Shown: positions 52,700 through 61,028, counted from the stretch's first letter. The stretch is DNA of 64,000 nt from COE1 sp949066965 (GCA_949066965.1 CARTDA010000004.1:62001-126000); one strand, 5' to 3'. The notes: generated from the sequence alone by a model not told the origin. Made by a program: numbers and translations.

Positions 52700-53743
52700 A
52701 TGAAAAAAAGAGTTGAAAAAGCCAGGTATATATGTATCATGCTGCTTTGCATGGGAGTTGCGTCTGGATGCGCGTCAGAGCAGAATGCAGTAGCGCCGGT
52801 TGAAGAACCGGACACAATTCAAAGCATCATACAGACAGAAGAGCAGCAGACCGAAAGTGAAAGCACACTACAGCAGACAGAAGCGCAGAACGCAGACCAG
52901 AATGCATACACCCCCGAACGCCAGCTCAGCCAGAATACGGAATTCTTTTATGAAGAAGCAAAAAAGCAAGGAATTGACCAGCATACAGCCGAATCCTGCC
53001 TTCAGACACTGATGAATGACAATCTTTTCCAGGACGGAGCCATGGCGCTTACCGGGCTTCAGATTGATGATATTGACGGCAATGGTCAGCCAGACATGCT
53101 TGCCATGGTGTTTGATGCAAAGGAAAGACCTTTTTACGGCGGCGGTGCGCTGTGGTTTTACATAAATGAGGATGAGCCGTATTGTTTTTCAGAGGAGATG
53201 TGCTCGTATTATGGCAGCTATGATGTCTTTTGGGATGACATCGACAATGACGAGAATGTCGAAATTGTGTTTAGCGCGCAGGGAACAGGCTGTGGCGCAG
53301 TGGGGGATTCCTACAAGGCGGTATTTAAGTACAGGAATCGGCATGACATAAGCTCCGAGAAAAACTACATAGAGCGCATGCGTCTGCCTTCCGACTATGA
53401 GGAGGACGATGACTGCGGACTGAATATTGATGTGATTCAGGAGCCGGAGGCTGAAAAATATAGTGCGTACTGTCCTTACTTTGATGAAAAGATTTCTTTT
53501 CGGGCACCAAATATCGAGGGATGGGACCTGCCTGCTGCGGCAGAGGCCGTGGGCGGAAACGCGAGAGGATTTTATAACCTGCAAGTGGCAGAGTACGAGG
53601 GGAAAAAGGCTTTGCAGGCATCGGAATACCTGTATGGAGGAGGCGGTACGGTAGATTTCGTCGGCACGGCGCAGTTTTTGATAACATGGAAGGATGACGG
53701 AACGCCTGAAGTGGTCAAATGGTGGATTGATGAAATAGAATAA
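52700..53743 (+). CDS. Uncharacterised lipoprotein
   Basis: 347 aa from the ATG at 52700 (CAGGAGGA upstream; the open frame further back has no start signal). The leader ends in SGCAS, a lipobox. A Gln/Thr/Glu-rich linker (about 25-70) follows, then an outer domain with two acidic calcium-like loops, DIDGNGQPDM and DIDNDENVEIV, reminiscent of FG-GAP or dockerin-type loops. Function unknown. Confidence 0.75.
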   Translation: MKKRVEKARYICIMLLCMGVASGCASEQNAVAPVEEPDTIQSIIQTEEQQTESESTLQQTEAQNADQNAYTPERQLSQNTEFFYEEAKKQGIDQHTAESCLQTLMNDNLFQDGAMALTGLQIDDIDGNGQPDMLAMVFDAKERPFYGGGALWFYINEDEPYCFSEEMCSYYGSYDVFWDDIDNDENVEIVFSAQGTGCGAVGDSYKAVFKYRNRHDISSEKNYIERMRLPSDYEEDDDCGLNIDVIQEPEAEKYSAYCPYFDEKISFRAPNIEGWDLPAAAEAVGGNARGFYNLQVAEYEGKKALQASEYLYGGGGTVDFVGTAQFLITWKDDGTPEVVKWWIDEIE

Positions 53744-53788
53744 GACAAAAACATCCCCGGCTGGTTAAGCCGGGGATGTTTTGTCTTT
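53743..53788. terminator. Bidirectional terminator
   Basis: AGACAAAAACATCCCCGGCT and AGCCGGGGATGTTTTGTCT pair around GGTTA. It serves the lipoprotein gene (plus) and overlaps the end of the antiporter gene (minus). Confidence 0.9.
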
Positions 53789-54946
53789 GGAATATAATAT
53801 TTTTAATATAATCGGTGTTGAGATGGACGACACGATTATCAGGAAGATTACCGATGTAAAATACACCGGGGTCAGCAGACCGGCAGTTAATCCTTTTTGT
53901 GCCACAATCAGGGCAACTTCTCCCCTTGTCATCATGCCGACGCCAATTTTTAGCGAATCCAGACCATTAAATTTGCACAGACGTGCCATCAGCCCGCATC
54001 CGATTATCTTTGAGACTAGCCCGACTGCCACAAATGCGATGGAAAAGAGCAGGATGCCCATATTCACGCTTTCCACATTGGTCTTTAGACCGATACTTGC
54101 AAAGAATACCGGACCAAACAGCATATAGGAGTTTGTGTCCATTTTTTCTGCAATGTACCCGGAATCCCGGATGGAACAGAGAATGATTCCGGCAACATAT
54201 GCGCCTGTGATATCGGCAATGCCAAAATATTTTTCTGCTATGTATGCCATGGCAAAGCAGAGTGCAAGACCCAGAATCGGGATGCGTCTTGTGTGGGGAT
54301 ATTTGTTGTCCACATACTGGAATATTTTGTAAAAGATAAATCCCACCACAATGGCAAACACAAAAAACAGGATCGTGTTGACGAGCACGGTTGCCGGCTT
54401 GGATTCCGGATTCTTAAACCCAATCACAAAGGTAAGCACGATAATGCCGATGATGTCGTCAATGATTGCCGCACTCAGGATGGTTGTACCGACCTTGCCC
54501 TTTAATTTCCCCATTTCTTTCAGCGATTCCACCGTGATGCTCACGGAAGTCGCAGTCAGGATGGTGCCGACAAAAACTGCCTTGTAGAATTCTTCCGATC
54601 CCCATGGCGCAACGCCGTAAAAAGCCATGTAAAGCAGTGCCCCGCAAGCCAGCGGTACAAATACGCCTGCGCAGGCAATCAGGGCGGCAATGGGACCCGT
54701 CTTCATCAAATCCTTTAGGTCTGTTTCGAGCCCTGCCGAGAACATCAGCAGTACCACGCCGACCTCAGCGAGCTTTACCAGGAAATCGGACTGCTCCACC
54801 CATCCAAGCAGGCTCGGACCAATCAAAAGTCCCGCAATAATTTCGCCGACCACCTGCGGCGCCTTGCATTTTCTGGCTGCAATTCCGCATACTTTTGCGG
54901 CGACAAGAATAATCGCCAGATTTCGAAACATGAAATACGATTCCAT
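53765..54946 (-). CDS. Cation:proton antiporter, CPA2 family
   Basis: 393 aa with about twelve membrane segments. GEIIAGLLIGPSLLGW (about 32-47) and the DD-type pair in AAIIDDIIGIIVL are characteristic of NapA/KefB-like sodium or potassium:proton antiporters. It lacks the C-terminal NAD-binding KTN domain of KefB. It would help pH and ion balance. AGGAGGAAGA precedes the start. Confidence 0.92.
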   Translation of the reverse strand: MESYFMFRNLAIILVAAKVCGIAARKCKAPQVVGEIIAGLLIGPSLLGWVEQSDFLVKLAEVGVVLLMFSAGLETDLKDLMKTGPIAALIACAGVFVPLACGALLYMAFYGVAPWGSEEFYKAVFVGTILTATSVSITVESLKEMGKLKGKVGTTILSAAIIDDIIGIIVLTFVIGFKNPESKPATVLVNTILFFVFAIVVGFIFYKIFQYVDNKYPHTRRIPILGLALCFAMAYIAEKYFGIADITGAYVAGIILCSIRDSGYIAEKMDTNSYMLFGPVFFASIGLKTNVESVNMGILLFSIAFVAVGLVSKIIGCGLMARLCKFNGLDSLKIGVGMMTRGEVALIVAQKGLTAGLLTPVYFTSVIFLIIVSSISTPIILKILYSKDKTSPA

Positions 54947-55075
54947 TTTCTTCCTCCTCTTTCGTCAGTAACAGGAAGCCAAAGGCTCAGCTGTCACTTA
55001 TCATCGTATTTTTTAACGTTTTCATTATAGCCTTTTGCATATACAAAATCAATATTGAAATCAATAACTTTTATA

Positions 55076-55540
55076 TTATGTCTTTTTCATAAGTGACACA
55101 TAGTGCATTGCATTTTTCCGGTTGGCGTCTGCTTCCTCTGCGGTCACGGTTCTGATTATTTTTGCGGGATTTCCAAAAACGAGGGAATTGTCGGGAATCC
55201 GCATTTTCCCAGTGACAAGGGAGCCTGCGCCGACAATGCAGCTGCTGCCAATCACTGCGCCGCTCAGAATAATGCTGCCCATTCCGATGACGGTGTTGTC
55301 CCCGATGGTGCACCCATGGACGACGGCATTGTGTCCGATTGTCACGCCGGTTCCAATATGAACAGGAAAATCCGTGTCCGTGTGGATGGTGGCATTGTCC
55401 TGCACATTGCTGTTGTCTCCGATTGTGATGGTATTGGTGTCCCCGCGCACGACGGTATTGTACCAGATTCCTACATTTGCCCCTGTCCGGACATTGCCGA
55501 TGATGTGTGCCCCCGGGGCGGTAAACCTGTTTTGACACAT
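55076..55540 (-). CDS. Gamma-class carbonic anhydrase-like protein
   Basis: 154 aa from the ATG at 55540, set by GAGGAGG on the minus strand. A left-handed beta-helix of hexapeptide repeats with metal-ligand histidines in NATIHTD and TIGHNAVVHG, as in the YrdA/CaiE group. These may be active carbonic anhydrases or acyltransferase relatives; the full set of three His favours a metal site. Stands alone. Confidence 0.88.
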   Translation of the reverse strand: MCQNRFTAPGAHIIGNVRTGANVGIWYNTVVRGDTNTITIGDNSNVQDNATIHTDTDFPVHIGTGVTIGHNAVVHGCTIGDNTVIGMGSIILSGAVIGSSCIVGAGSLVTGKMRIPDNSLVFGNPAKIIRTVTAEEADANRKNAMHYVSLMKKT

Positions 55541-55719
55541 GATATAATCCTCCTCATATGTGGCTATGGTTGGCGCGATACGCACGGCAGATTTCATTTG
55601 TCGTGGTATATGCTAAGCGTTCAGCTTTTAAACACGCTTTCATAAATCATATCATGTTCGAAAGCTGCATACAAGCGTATTGGATGGATTTGTAGATGCG
55701 TTTTGCACTGCGCTGCAAA

Positions 55720-55785
55720 TTATGGCTTATACAAGCTACGTAAGAATACGTAGTGGCTGAGATGCATCTCTGCCACTACGCTGTT
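55720..55785. repeat. Hairpin with a repeated half
   Basis: CTACGTAAGAATACGTAG is an inner stem and CGTAGTGGCTGAGA with TCTCTGCCACTACG an outer one. The preceding AATTATGGCTTATACAAGC stretch recurs, slightly changed, at 59192-59210. Confidence 0.5.
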
Positions 55786-55908
55786 TGACTTAGGAACTAT
55801 TATAATGAAATATCAAAACAGTGCCGTGAGGAAAATGAAGCAGTTATCATTATGGTTAATGGAAGGGGTGATATAGTTTCACGAGTAGTCCGTTACGCCT
55901 GCGTTTTT
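55781..55908 (+). pseudogene. Remnant of a Phd/YefM-type antitoxin
   Basis: The frame reads LRNYYNEISKQCREENEAVI and then MVNGRGDIVS, the core of the Phd/YefM fold (normally DLRN-YNEIS). One base is missing just before it (GAC-TT-AGG), and the reading stops at 55908 after unrelated sequence. No toxin gene is adjacent. Confidence 0.55.
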
Positions 55909-56105
55909 TGATATGCACCATAACGCCGAAACAGTGGAAAGCCGAGATACAGTCTTTGCAGTCCGGGTATGACAGTATCGGCGAGGAGCAGACCAAGACT
56001 GCCACAGAATTAGCGGATGCAGAAGTACTCGGCTATAACAAAAAAACTTGAGAGAGGGCTTCAGAACGAGAGCCGACAGCGTAACAGGCAACAGAACAAG
56101 ACTAA
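55905..56105 (+). pseudogene. Remnant of a relaxase/mobilisation protein C-terminus
   Basis: TPKQWKAEIQSLQSGYDSIG is followed by TKTATELADAEVLGYNKK, and after a one-base shift near 56045 by LERGLQNESRQRNRQQNK. This matches the charged helical end typical of relaxases on Firmicutes conjugative elements. The nuclease part is gone. The palindromic element at 56103 begins exactly where it ends. Confidence 0.5.
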
Positions 56106-56262
56106 GGAACTGTTAATAAATTACTCATGGCAATTACTTGTCTAAATGCTCATCTGCGACATCAGAAAATCTTGACATAGCCCGCTATGCCTGCGATTTT
56201 CTTCTTTGCAGCTGAACCTTTATACGGTGTACTTGTCATAAGTAATTTCTGAACAGTTCCTA
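56103..56262. mobile_element. 160-bp TA-flanked palindromic element, family B (MITE-like)
   Basis: The ends are about 26-bp imperfect inverted repeats (AGGAACTGTTAATAAATTAC at left; its counterpart at right), flanked by TA. The centre holds CATAGCCCGCTATG (about 56177-56190), shared in form with the family A elements. It carries no gene; it would have moved by a transposase acting in trans. Confidence 0.65.
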
Positions 56263-56392
56263 AGCGTAGGGAGGAGGAAATTTAATGTGAATTTTATTGT
56301 AAAGATGGGCGTTTTTATGTATAATTGAAGCGTGGCAGGAGCAGATTATATTATATCTTGTGCCACAGGTTTTTAGGAATCGAGGTGTTAAA

Positions 56393-57271
56393 GTGCAGGA
56401 TGGTACAAAGCAAATAGTACCCGAAGAAGAAACAATAGCTAAATATACCATCAAGGACAGTGTATTTTCTGACTTATTTAAGATTAAAAAATACCTGTTG
56501 CAATTATATAGGGCACTCCACCCAGAAGATAAAACAGCTACCGAGAGTGAACTAACAGACATTACGATTAAGAATGTTCTGACAGATGGGATTTATAATG
56601 ATTTGGGTTTTCTTTTAGGCGAAAAATTTTTGATTCTGTTAGAAGCGCAGTCATTATGGACGTTGAATATTATTATTAGAGCGTTGTTATATCTTGCGCA
56701 GACATATCATGATTATTTTGAGCGTACCAATCAAAATCTATACAAGAGCAAGAAAGTAAAAATGCCAAAACCCGAACTGTATGTAATTTACACAGGTGAC
56801 CGAAAAAACATTCCTGATATAATATCCTTATCAAAGGAATTTTTTGACGGAGTTGATACTGCTGTTGATGTAAAGGTTAAAGTTATTTGCGAGAGTGATA
56901 CGGACAGTATACTCAATCAGTATATTATTTTCTGTAAAGTGTATAATGAACAGATGAAACTTTACGGCAGAACAAGAAAAACTGTTACTGAAACAATTCG
57001 TATCTGTAAAGACAAAAATATACTAAGGGAATACTTGCTTGACAGGGAAAAGGAGGTTGTGTCAATTATGATGAATTTATTTGACGAGGAAGAAGTTATA
57101 AGGTCTTATATCAAAAGTGAGCGTTATGAAGCTGAACAAGATAAAGCAAGAAAGACAGCTATTCGCATGATTAAGGCGGGTAAAATGTCATTGGAGGACA
57201 TAGCAGATTACACAGAGTTATCACTTGATTTAGTTAAGGATTTACAGAGTGAGATTATGCAGTTAGCATAA
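56393..57271 (+). CDS. Rpn-family PD-(D/E)XK nuclease (recombination-promoting/putative transposase)
   Basis: 292 aa from a GTG with GAGGTG upstream; another GTG 11 codons earlier is possible. The PD-(D/E)XK core is at about 75-105 (NDLGFLLGEKFLILLEAQS), with the E-x-Q variant seen in the RpnA/PDDEXK_2 family. A middle region suits the family and the C-terminal 40 residues form a small helical DNA-binding-like end (MSLEDIADYTELSLDLVKD). Rpn proteins cut DNA and promote recA-independent recombination; many are host-unlinked and mobile. Confidence 0.8.
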   Translation: MQDGTKQIVPEEETIAKYTIKDSVFSDLFKIKKYLLQLYRALHPEDKTATESELTDITIKNVLTDGIYNDLGFLLGEKFLILLEAQSLWTLNIIIRALLYLAQTYHDYFERTNQNLYKSKKVKMPKPELYVIYTGDRKNIPDIISLSKEFFDGVDTAVDVKVKVICESDTDSILNQYIIFCKVYNEQMKLYGRTRKTVTETIRICKDKNILREYLLDREKEVVSIMMNLFDEEEVIRSYIKSERYEAEQDKARKTAIRMIKAGKMSLEDIADYTELSLDLVKDLQSEIMQLA

Positions 57272-57406
57272 TCGGCAAAACAATTTAATATCAAAATAAC
57301 ATAGCGTCCACAGGACGCATTGGCAAAGACGCATGGAACAGTAAATTGTGGAAACCATGTGTCTTTTTCATGCGTGCTTGCACGCATTGCCCAATAAGGA
57401 GGAACA

Positions 57407-57661
57407 ATGAGCAAATCCAATTTGGATTTTAACATTCAGACCAACACCACAGGGCGATTAACGCCCTGTTTAGAACAGAAGATTGATAAGACAAGGTATT
57501 TAGTCGAGGTACATTTTTCTTCTACGAGTACCCAGAGCATAGAGGACAAGCTAAAGCGTGTCATTCTTCATGATTGCAGACCAGGAAAAAGTGATAATAC
57601 GTCCTTGACAAGTAGCAACAGGAGAAGTGGCATGATACAAATTATAAAAGCTAAATTTTAA
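57407..57661 (+). CDS. TnpW-like transposon-encoded protein
   Basis: 84 aa with a strong AAGGAGG site. YLVEVHFSSTSTQSIEDKLK (about 31-50) matches the small TnpW proteins of conjugative transposons. The C-terminal third diverges and may be an altered end. Upstream is a hairpin-rich leader (GCGTCCACAGGACGC) of the sort seen before such genes. Its role in transposition is not known. Confidence 0.6.
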   Translation: MSKSNLDFNIQTNTTGRLTPCLEQKIDKTRYLVEVHFSSTSTQSIEDKLKRVILHDCRPGKSDNTSLTSSNRRSGMIQIIKAKF

Positions 57662-57686
57662 AACTGTAAACTGGGGGGTAGAAAAT

Positions 57687-57929
57687 GTGGAAAAATTCAT
57701 CCATAACATTGCAACGGAGGTGGAGATACAGCGGCAGCCGACAAAAATGAAGGAACTTCCCTATTTGACATCTGAATACAATTATGAACGGATTAACTTT
57801 GCAAAGAACCGAATGCAGGAATGCCGCACGTTCGGTTCGGGGGAGAAAGGGAGAATAAGATGTCTAATACATAACTTGGACTATGAAGTATTTTCATCAG
57901 GATCGAGACCGGCAAAAAAGTCATCATAG
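57687..57929 (+). CDS. Uncharacterised, possibly truncated mobile-element protein
   Basis: 80 aa from a GTG with GGGGGG 8 nt upstream. The first 45 residues (FIHNIATEVEIQRQPTKMKE) look protein-like; the last 20 overlap the convergent XRE gene and look spurious, so the gene was probably cut by a rearrangement. Family not recognised. Confidence 0.4.
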   Translation: MEKFIHNIATEVEIQRQPTKMKELPYLTSEYNYERINFAKNRMQECRTFGSGEKGRIRCLIHNLDYEVFSSGSRPAKKSS

Positions 57930-58138
57930 GTGCAGTTATAAAGTTTTTTGAGCTGTATCAGTACGCTGATACGGATATTTAACTCGCCTGACTCATATTT
58001 TTCATAGGTTGTCCTGCCAATATCGCAGGAACGGCGTTGTAATTCGGCACATAGTTTTTCTTGTGAGAATCCGTTCTTTTTGCGTAGCTGTTTAAGGTTT
58101 TCACCCATATTGCAGTCGCGTCTCAATTTTTGTTCCAT
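57881..58138 (-). CDS. XRE-family transcriptional regulator
   Basis: 85 aa. A Cro/CI helix-turn-helix covers about residues 13-75 (LKQLRKKNGFSQEKLCAELQ, then TYEKYESGELNIRISVLIQL). The start is uncertain: an ATG ten codons later (58108) is also possible, and neither has a strong ribosome binding site. It probably governed the mobile element whose remains surround it. Confidence 0.75.
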   Translation of the reverse strand: MEQKLRRDCNMGENLKQLRKKNGFSQEKLCAELQRRSCDIGRTTYEKYESGELNIRISVLIQLKKLYNCTYDDFFAGLDPDENTS

Positions 58139-58169
58139 TTTTTAATCCATAATAAATTTCTTTTTTGTC

Positions 58170-58333
58170 TAGAGCGTGTTTGAAAAATGCTTTCTGCCAG
58201 ATGTGCGTCACAATTTGTGGGAGATTTGTGCCAAATGAAGGCGGCGTAGCGGGCTACGTCAACTGAATTTGGTGCAAATATCACGCAAAGTGGGGCGTGC
58301 AGGTGGCAGGAATGATTTTTCAAACACGCTCTA
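58170..58333. mobile_element. 164-bp TA-flanked palindromic element A, copy 1 (MITE-like)
   Basis: Ends TAGAGCGTGTTTGAAAAATG and its inverse, flanked by TA within CTAG. The body is one long imperfect palindrome with GTAGCGGGCTAC at the tip (about 58232-58243). It matches the copy at 58650 in reverse orientation. The TA flank suggests an IS630/mariner-type transposase acting in trans. Confidence 0.85.
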
Positions 58334-58649
58334 GTGTCAGTTATAGCTTCTATTATTATGCTATATTGAATGAAAATGCTGACACTTATACTGGTCTGAA
58401 CAGTAGGAAGGCAAAAAAATATGCAATGTATTAATTTGTTATGGAGTACTTTCGTCAGGGGCATTATTCCCGCCTTCGTTCTATTACACACATACTAAGA
58501 GGGAAATAGAGTGTATCAAAAAAGAACTTGTAGCTGAATTAAAAAAGATGCTGGAAGAGTAAAAGCATAATGGTTAGACAGTTTCCATATTTTTCTATTC
58601 GTTTATCATAAATTATCTGAAATTCTTCGACACGGCTGCCAGGAGGAAC
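58334..58649. other. Gap between the two inverted copies of element A
   Basis: No complete gene. Broken protein-like reading occurs (MEYFRQGHYSRLRSITHI from 58441, then in another frame ECIKKELVAELKKMLEE to 58562), probably a frameshifted small gene. No family recognised. Confidence 0.35.
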
Positions 58650-58813
58650 TAGAGCGTGTTTGAAAAATCATTCCTACCATCTGCACGCCCCACTTTGCGT
58701 GATATTTGCGCCAAATTCAGGTTACATAGCCCGCTATGCGCCCTTCATTTGGCATAAATCTCCCACAAATTGTGACGCACATCTGGCAGAAAGCATTTTT
58801 CAAACACGTTCTA
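58650..58813. mobile_element. 164-bp TA-flanked palindromic element A, copy 2 (inverted)
   Basis: Same length and ends as copy 1 but in the opposite orientation, also inside CTAG. The tip reads CATAGCCCGCTATG (about 58726-58739). It differs from copy 1 at scattered positions, several of them paired across the stem. Confidence 0.85.
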
Positions 58814-58973
58814 GGCAAAGCTGTTTCTTCATCACGCATATACATATAGTAGAAAGTTGGATGGTAATTGCCATTTTCCTTATTTTACATGAGGTTTGGA
58901 TCATTTGCTTTAATAAAATATTCGCTTTTAAATGATAGACATATCCTTCTTGGTATTCCATGGTATTTTCACT

Positions 58974-59008
58974 GTAAAAATAGCCTTATCACCGAAGTAA
59001 TAAGGCTA
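58974..59008 (-). terminator. Orphan minus-strand terminator
   Basis: TAGCCTTAT (58981-58989) and ATAAGGCTA (59000-59008) pair. On the minus strand a T-run (TATTTTTAC) follows. No gene precedes it on that strand, so it is probably a leftover. Confidence 0.5.
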
Positions 59009-59156
59009 GAATTTTCAAACCAGACATTTATTAGACGCTTCCGGTAAGCGAAAAATATTTTCGAGGGCGGATTACTCCGTCTCTTTATTATTGTATGAAA
59101 TTGAACAGAATATGTCAAATAATTTTTATAATAGATGCAAACAGTTCGTAACAGTT

Positions 59157-59305
59157 GTTACTGTTCAGTCCAGGACTTAGCATTTACTGCTAATTATGGC
59201 TTTTCAAGCCACGTGAGAAAACGTTTCGCCTGCAAGTAAAAATCCATTTGAGAAGCAAACTTTGCATGGATTTTTATCTGTTACTGGAACGGAGTGAACA
59301 GTAAC
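59157..59305. repeat. Large palindromic element upstream of the PRTase gene
   Basis: Outer arms GTTACTGTTCAGTCC and GGAGTGAACAGTAAC (one mismatch). Inside is a second hairpin, AAAATCCAT...ATGGATTTTT (59238-59276), and a stretch shared with 55722-55757. No gene inside. Confidence 0.6.
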
Positions 59306-59414
59306 TAACAGTTCAGTTTTCACTCATCTGTTACAATTTTCTCTTGTGGCAGCCGGCATATGACTGTATAATGAAGAGGAAAGAGGAAAATTCTGGATTT
59401 GGAAGGGAAATAGA

Positions 59415-60539
59415 ATGTACACAGAACAGGACTTGGTGCGGGTTGCCAGACGCGAGAACAACAGGAAACGAAATTACCTGGTAGTCAACAGGCTCCAGGG
59501 AAAACATATCCCGGTAAAGCCCGGGGATGCGCTTGCGATGTTTCGCGCACTGGCAGACAAACTGCGCGGGCTATACGAAAAGGAGACGCTTCTGGTAATC
59601 GGCTTTGCGGAGACTGCGACGGCAATCGGCGCGGCAGTGGCGGCAGAGCTTGGCGCGGACTATATGCAGACGACAAGGGAGCTTGTTCCGGATGCCGAAT
59701 ATCTTTATTTTTCGGAGGAGCACAGCCACGCCACGGAACAGAAGCTTGTCAAAAATGACATCGACAGGGCACTCAGGACAATTGACAGAATCCTTTTTGT
59801 CGAGGACGAGGTCACGACGGGAAAAACAATCCGCAACATCATAGATATCCTGAAAAAGCAGTATCCTGAAAAATTAAAGTTTTCCGTCGCTTCCATATTA
59901 AATGGGATGGACAAAGCGGCGATGGACGTTTATAAGGATTATGGAATCGCGCTTTTCTGGCTTGTAAAGACAAATCATGCGGCATATACGGAAACTGCAA
60001 ATGCATGTAGTGACGATGGTACCTACGTTGTATGTAAGGATGGCGTGCCGCCCGCACAGAATCAATCTTGTGCGCTGGACAATATCAGATATATAAAAAC
60101 GCGCGGCCGCATGGATACCAGGCGGATTGTCCATTCAGCTGATTATCAAAAATTTTGTGCGTCCCTGTATCAGGATATTGCGGAACAGGCAGATTTGGAA
60201 AGCGCGCAGAAAATACTGGTGCTTGGGACAGAGGAGTTTATGTATCCTGCGCTTTATGTGGCGGACAGAATAGAGGCGCAGGGAAAGGATGTCCGTTTTC
60301 ACGCGACGACAAGAAGCCCGATTGCCGTGAGCAGCGCGGAGAATTATCCGCTGCACACAAGATATGAGCTGTCAAGCTTTTACGACAGCAGCCGCACGAC
60401 ATATATTTATGACCTGCAAAAATATGACACGGTTGTCATTATTACGGACGCACAGAAAGATACGGCAGTGGGATTGGAATCGCTGTATTGTGCCTTGGCA
60501 GCCAGCGGTAATGAACGGGTTTATTTCTGCCAACTGTAA
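59415..60539 (+). CDS. Phosphoribosyltransferase-TRSP domain protein
   Basis: 374 aa. Residues about 30-215 are a phosphoribosyltransferase of the PRTase_2 type with the PRPP loop FVEDEVTTGKTIRNI (about 128-142). Residues about 250-374 fit the TRSP domain (VLGTEEFMYPALYVADRI, then TTRSPIAVS). Such fusions are known from the tellurium-resistance-associated biosynthetic module proposed to make a nucleoside-like metabolite. The other enzymes of that module (ATP-grasp, HAD, aldolase) are not in the window. AGGGAAA precedes the ATG; a Nudix gene follows after 42 nt. Confidence 0.8.
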   Translation: MYTEQDLVRVARRENNRKRNYLVVNRLQGKHIPVKPGDALAMFRALADKLRGLYEKETLLVIGFAETATAIGAAVAAELGADYMQTTRELVPDAEYLYFSEEHSHATEQKLVKNDIDRALRTIDRILFVEDEVTTGKTIRNIIDILKKQYPEKLKFSVASILNGMDKAAMDVYKDYGIALFWLVKTNHAAYTETANACSDDGTYVVCKDGVPPAQNQSCALDNIRYIKTRGRMDTRRIVHSADYQKFCASLYQDIAEQADLESAQKILVLGTEEFMYPALYVADRIEAQGKDVRFHATTRSPIAVSSAENYPLHTRYELSSFYDSSRTTYIYDLQKYDTVVIITDAQKDTAVGLESLYCALAASGNERVYFCQL

Positions 60540-60581
60540 GGAACTGACAAGACCAGAAACACGAAGGAGGAGTTTTGCAAA

Positions 60582-61010
60582 ATGGATACCATTGTAAACT
60601 TTTACGAGGAAGTGGAGGACAGACTGCTTCGGTTTGCCGTCATCATCGCGAAGACAGACGGGCAATATGTTTTCTGCAAGCATAAATCGAGAAACACACT
60701 CGAGGTACCAGGCGGTCACAGGGAACCGGGCGAGGTGATACTGGACACGGCGAAGCGGGAGCTATATGAGGAGACAGGCGCGATTGATTTTGACATACAC
60801 CCGGTCTGTGTCTACTCTGTCACTGCGGAGGACAATTTCAATGGGGAGGAGTCTTTCGGGATGCTTTACGCTGCCGAAATCAGGGCGTTTGAGCCAGAGC
60901 TGCACAGCGAGATCGAAAAGATTTTTATTACTGCGGATATGCCCACGGACTGGACATATCCTGACATACAGCCGAAACTGATGGAGGAGGCTGAAAAACG
61001 AGGTTTTTAA
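60582..61010 (+). CDS. Nudix hydrolase
   Basis: 142 aa. The Nudix box is complete (GHREPGEVILDTAKRELYEE with TGA following, about residues 45-68). The start has AAGGAGGAG about 10 nt upstream. Nudix enzymes hydrolyse nucleoside diphosphates linked to another moiety; placement behind the PRTase-TRSP gene suggests the two act on related nucleotides, which is an inference. Confidence 0.9.
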   Translation: MDTIVNFYEEVEDRLLRFAVIIAKTDGQYVFCKHKSRNTLEVPGGHREPGEVILDTAKRELYEETGAIDFDIHPVCVYSVTAEDNFNGEESFGMLYAAEIRAFEPELHSEIEKIFITADMPTDWTYPDIQPKLMEEAEKRGF

Positions 61011-61028
61011 GGAAAGGGCGGGATAACA

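Noticed and set aside
55103..55645. 180-codon plus-strand frame over the carbonic anhydrase gene
   Set aside because: Antisense shadow of the hexapeptide-repeat gene; periodic sequence keeps the reverse frame open.
58123..58491. Two near-identical peptides encoded in 58123-58491 (minus) and 58660-58935 (plus)
   Set aside because: They are read from the two inverted copies of the palindromic element A. The similarity comes from the repeated DNA, not from a protein; such frames are easily misannotated as hypothetical proteins.
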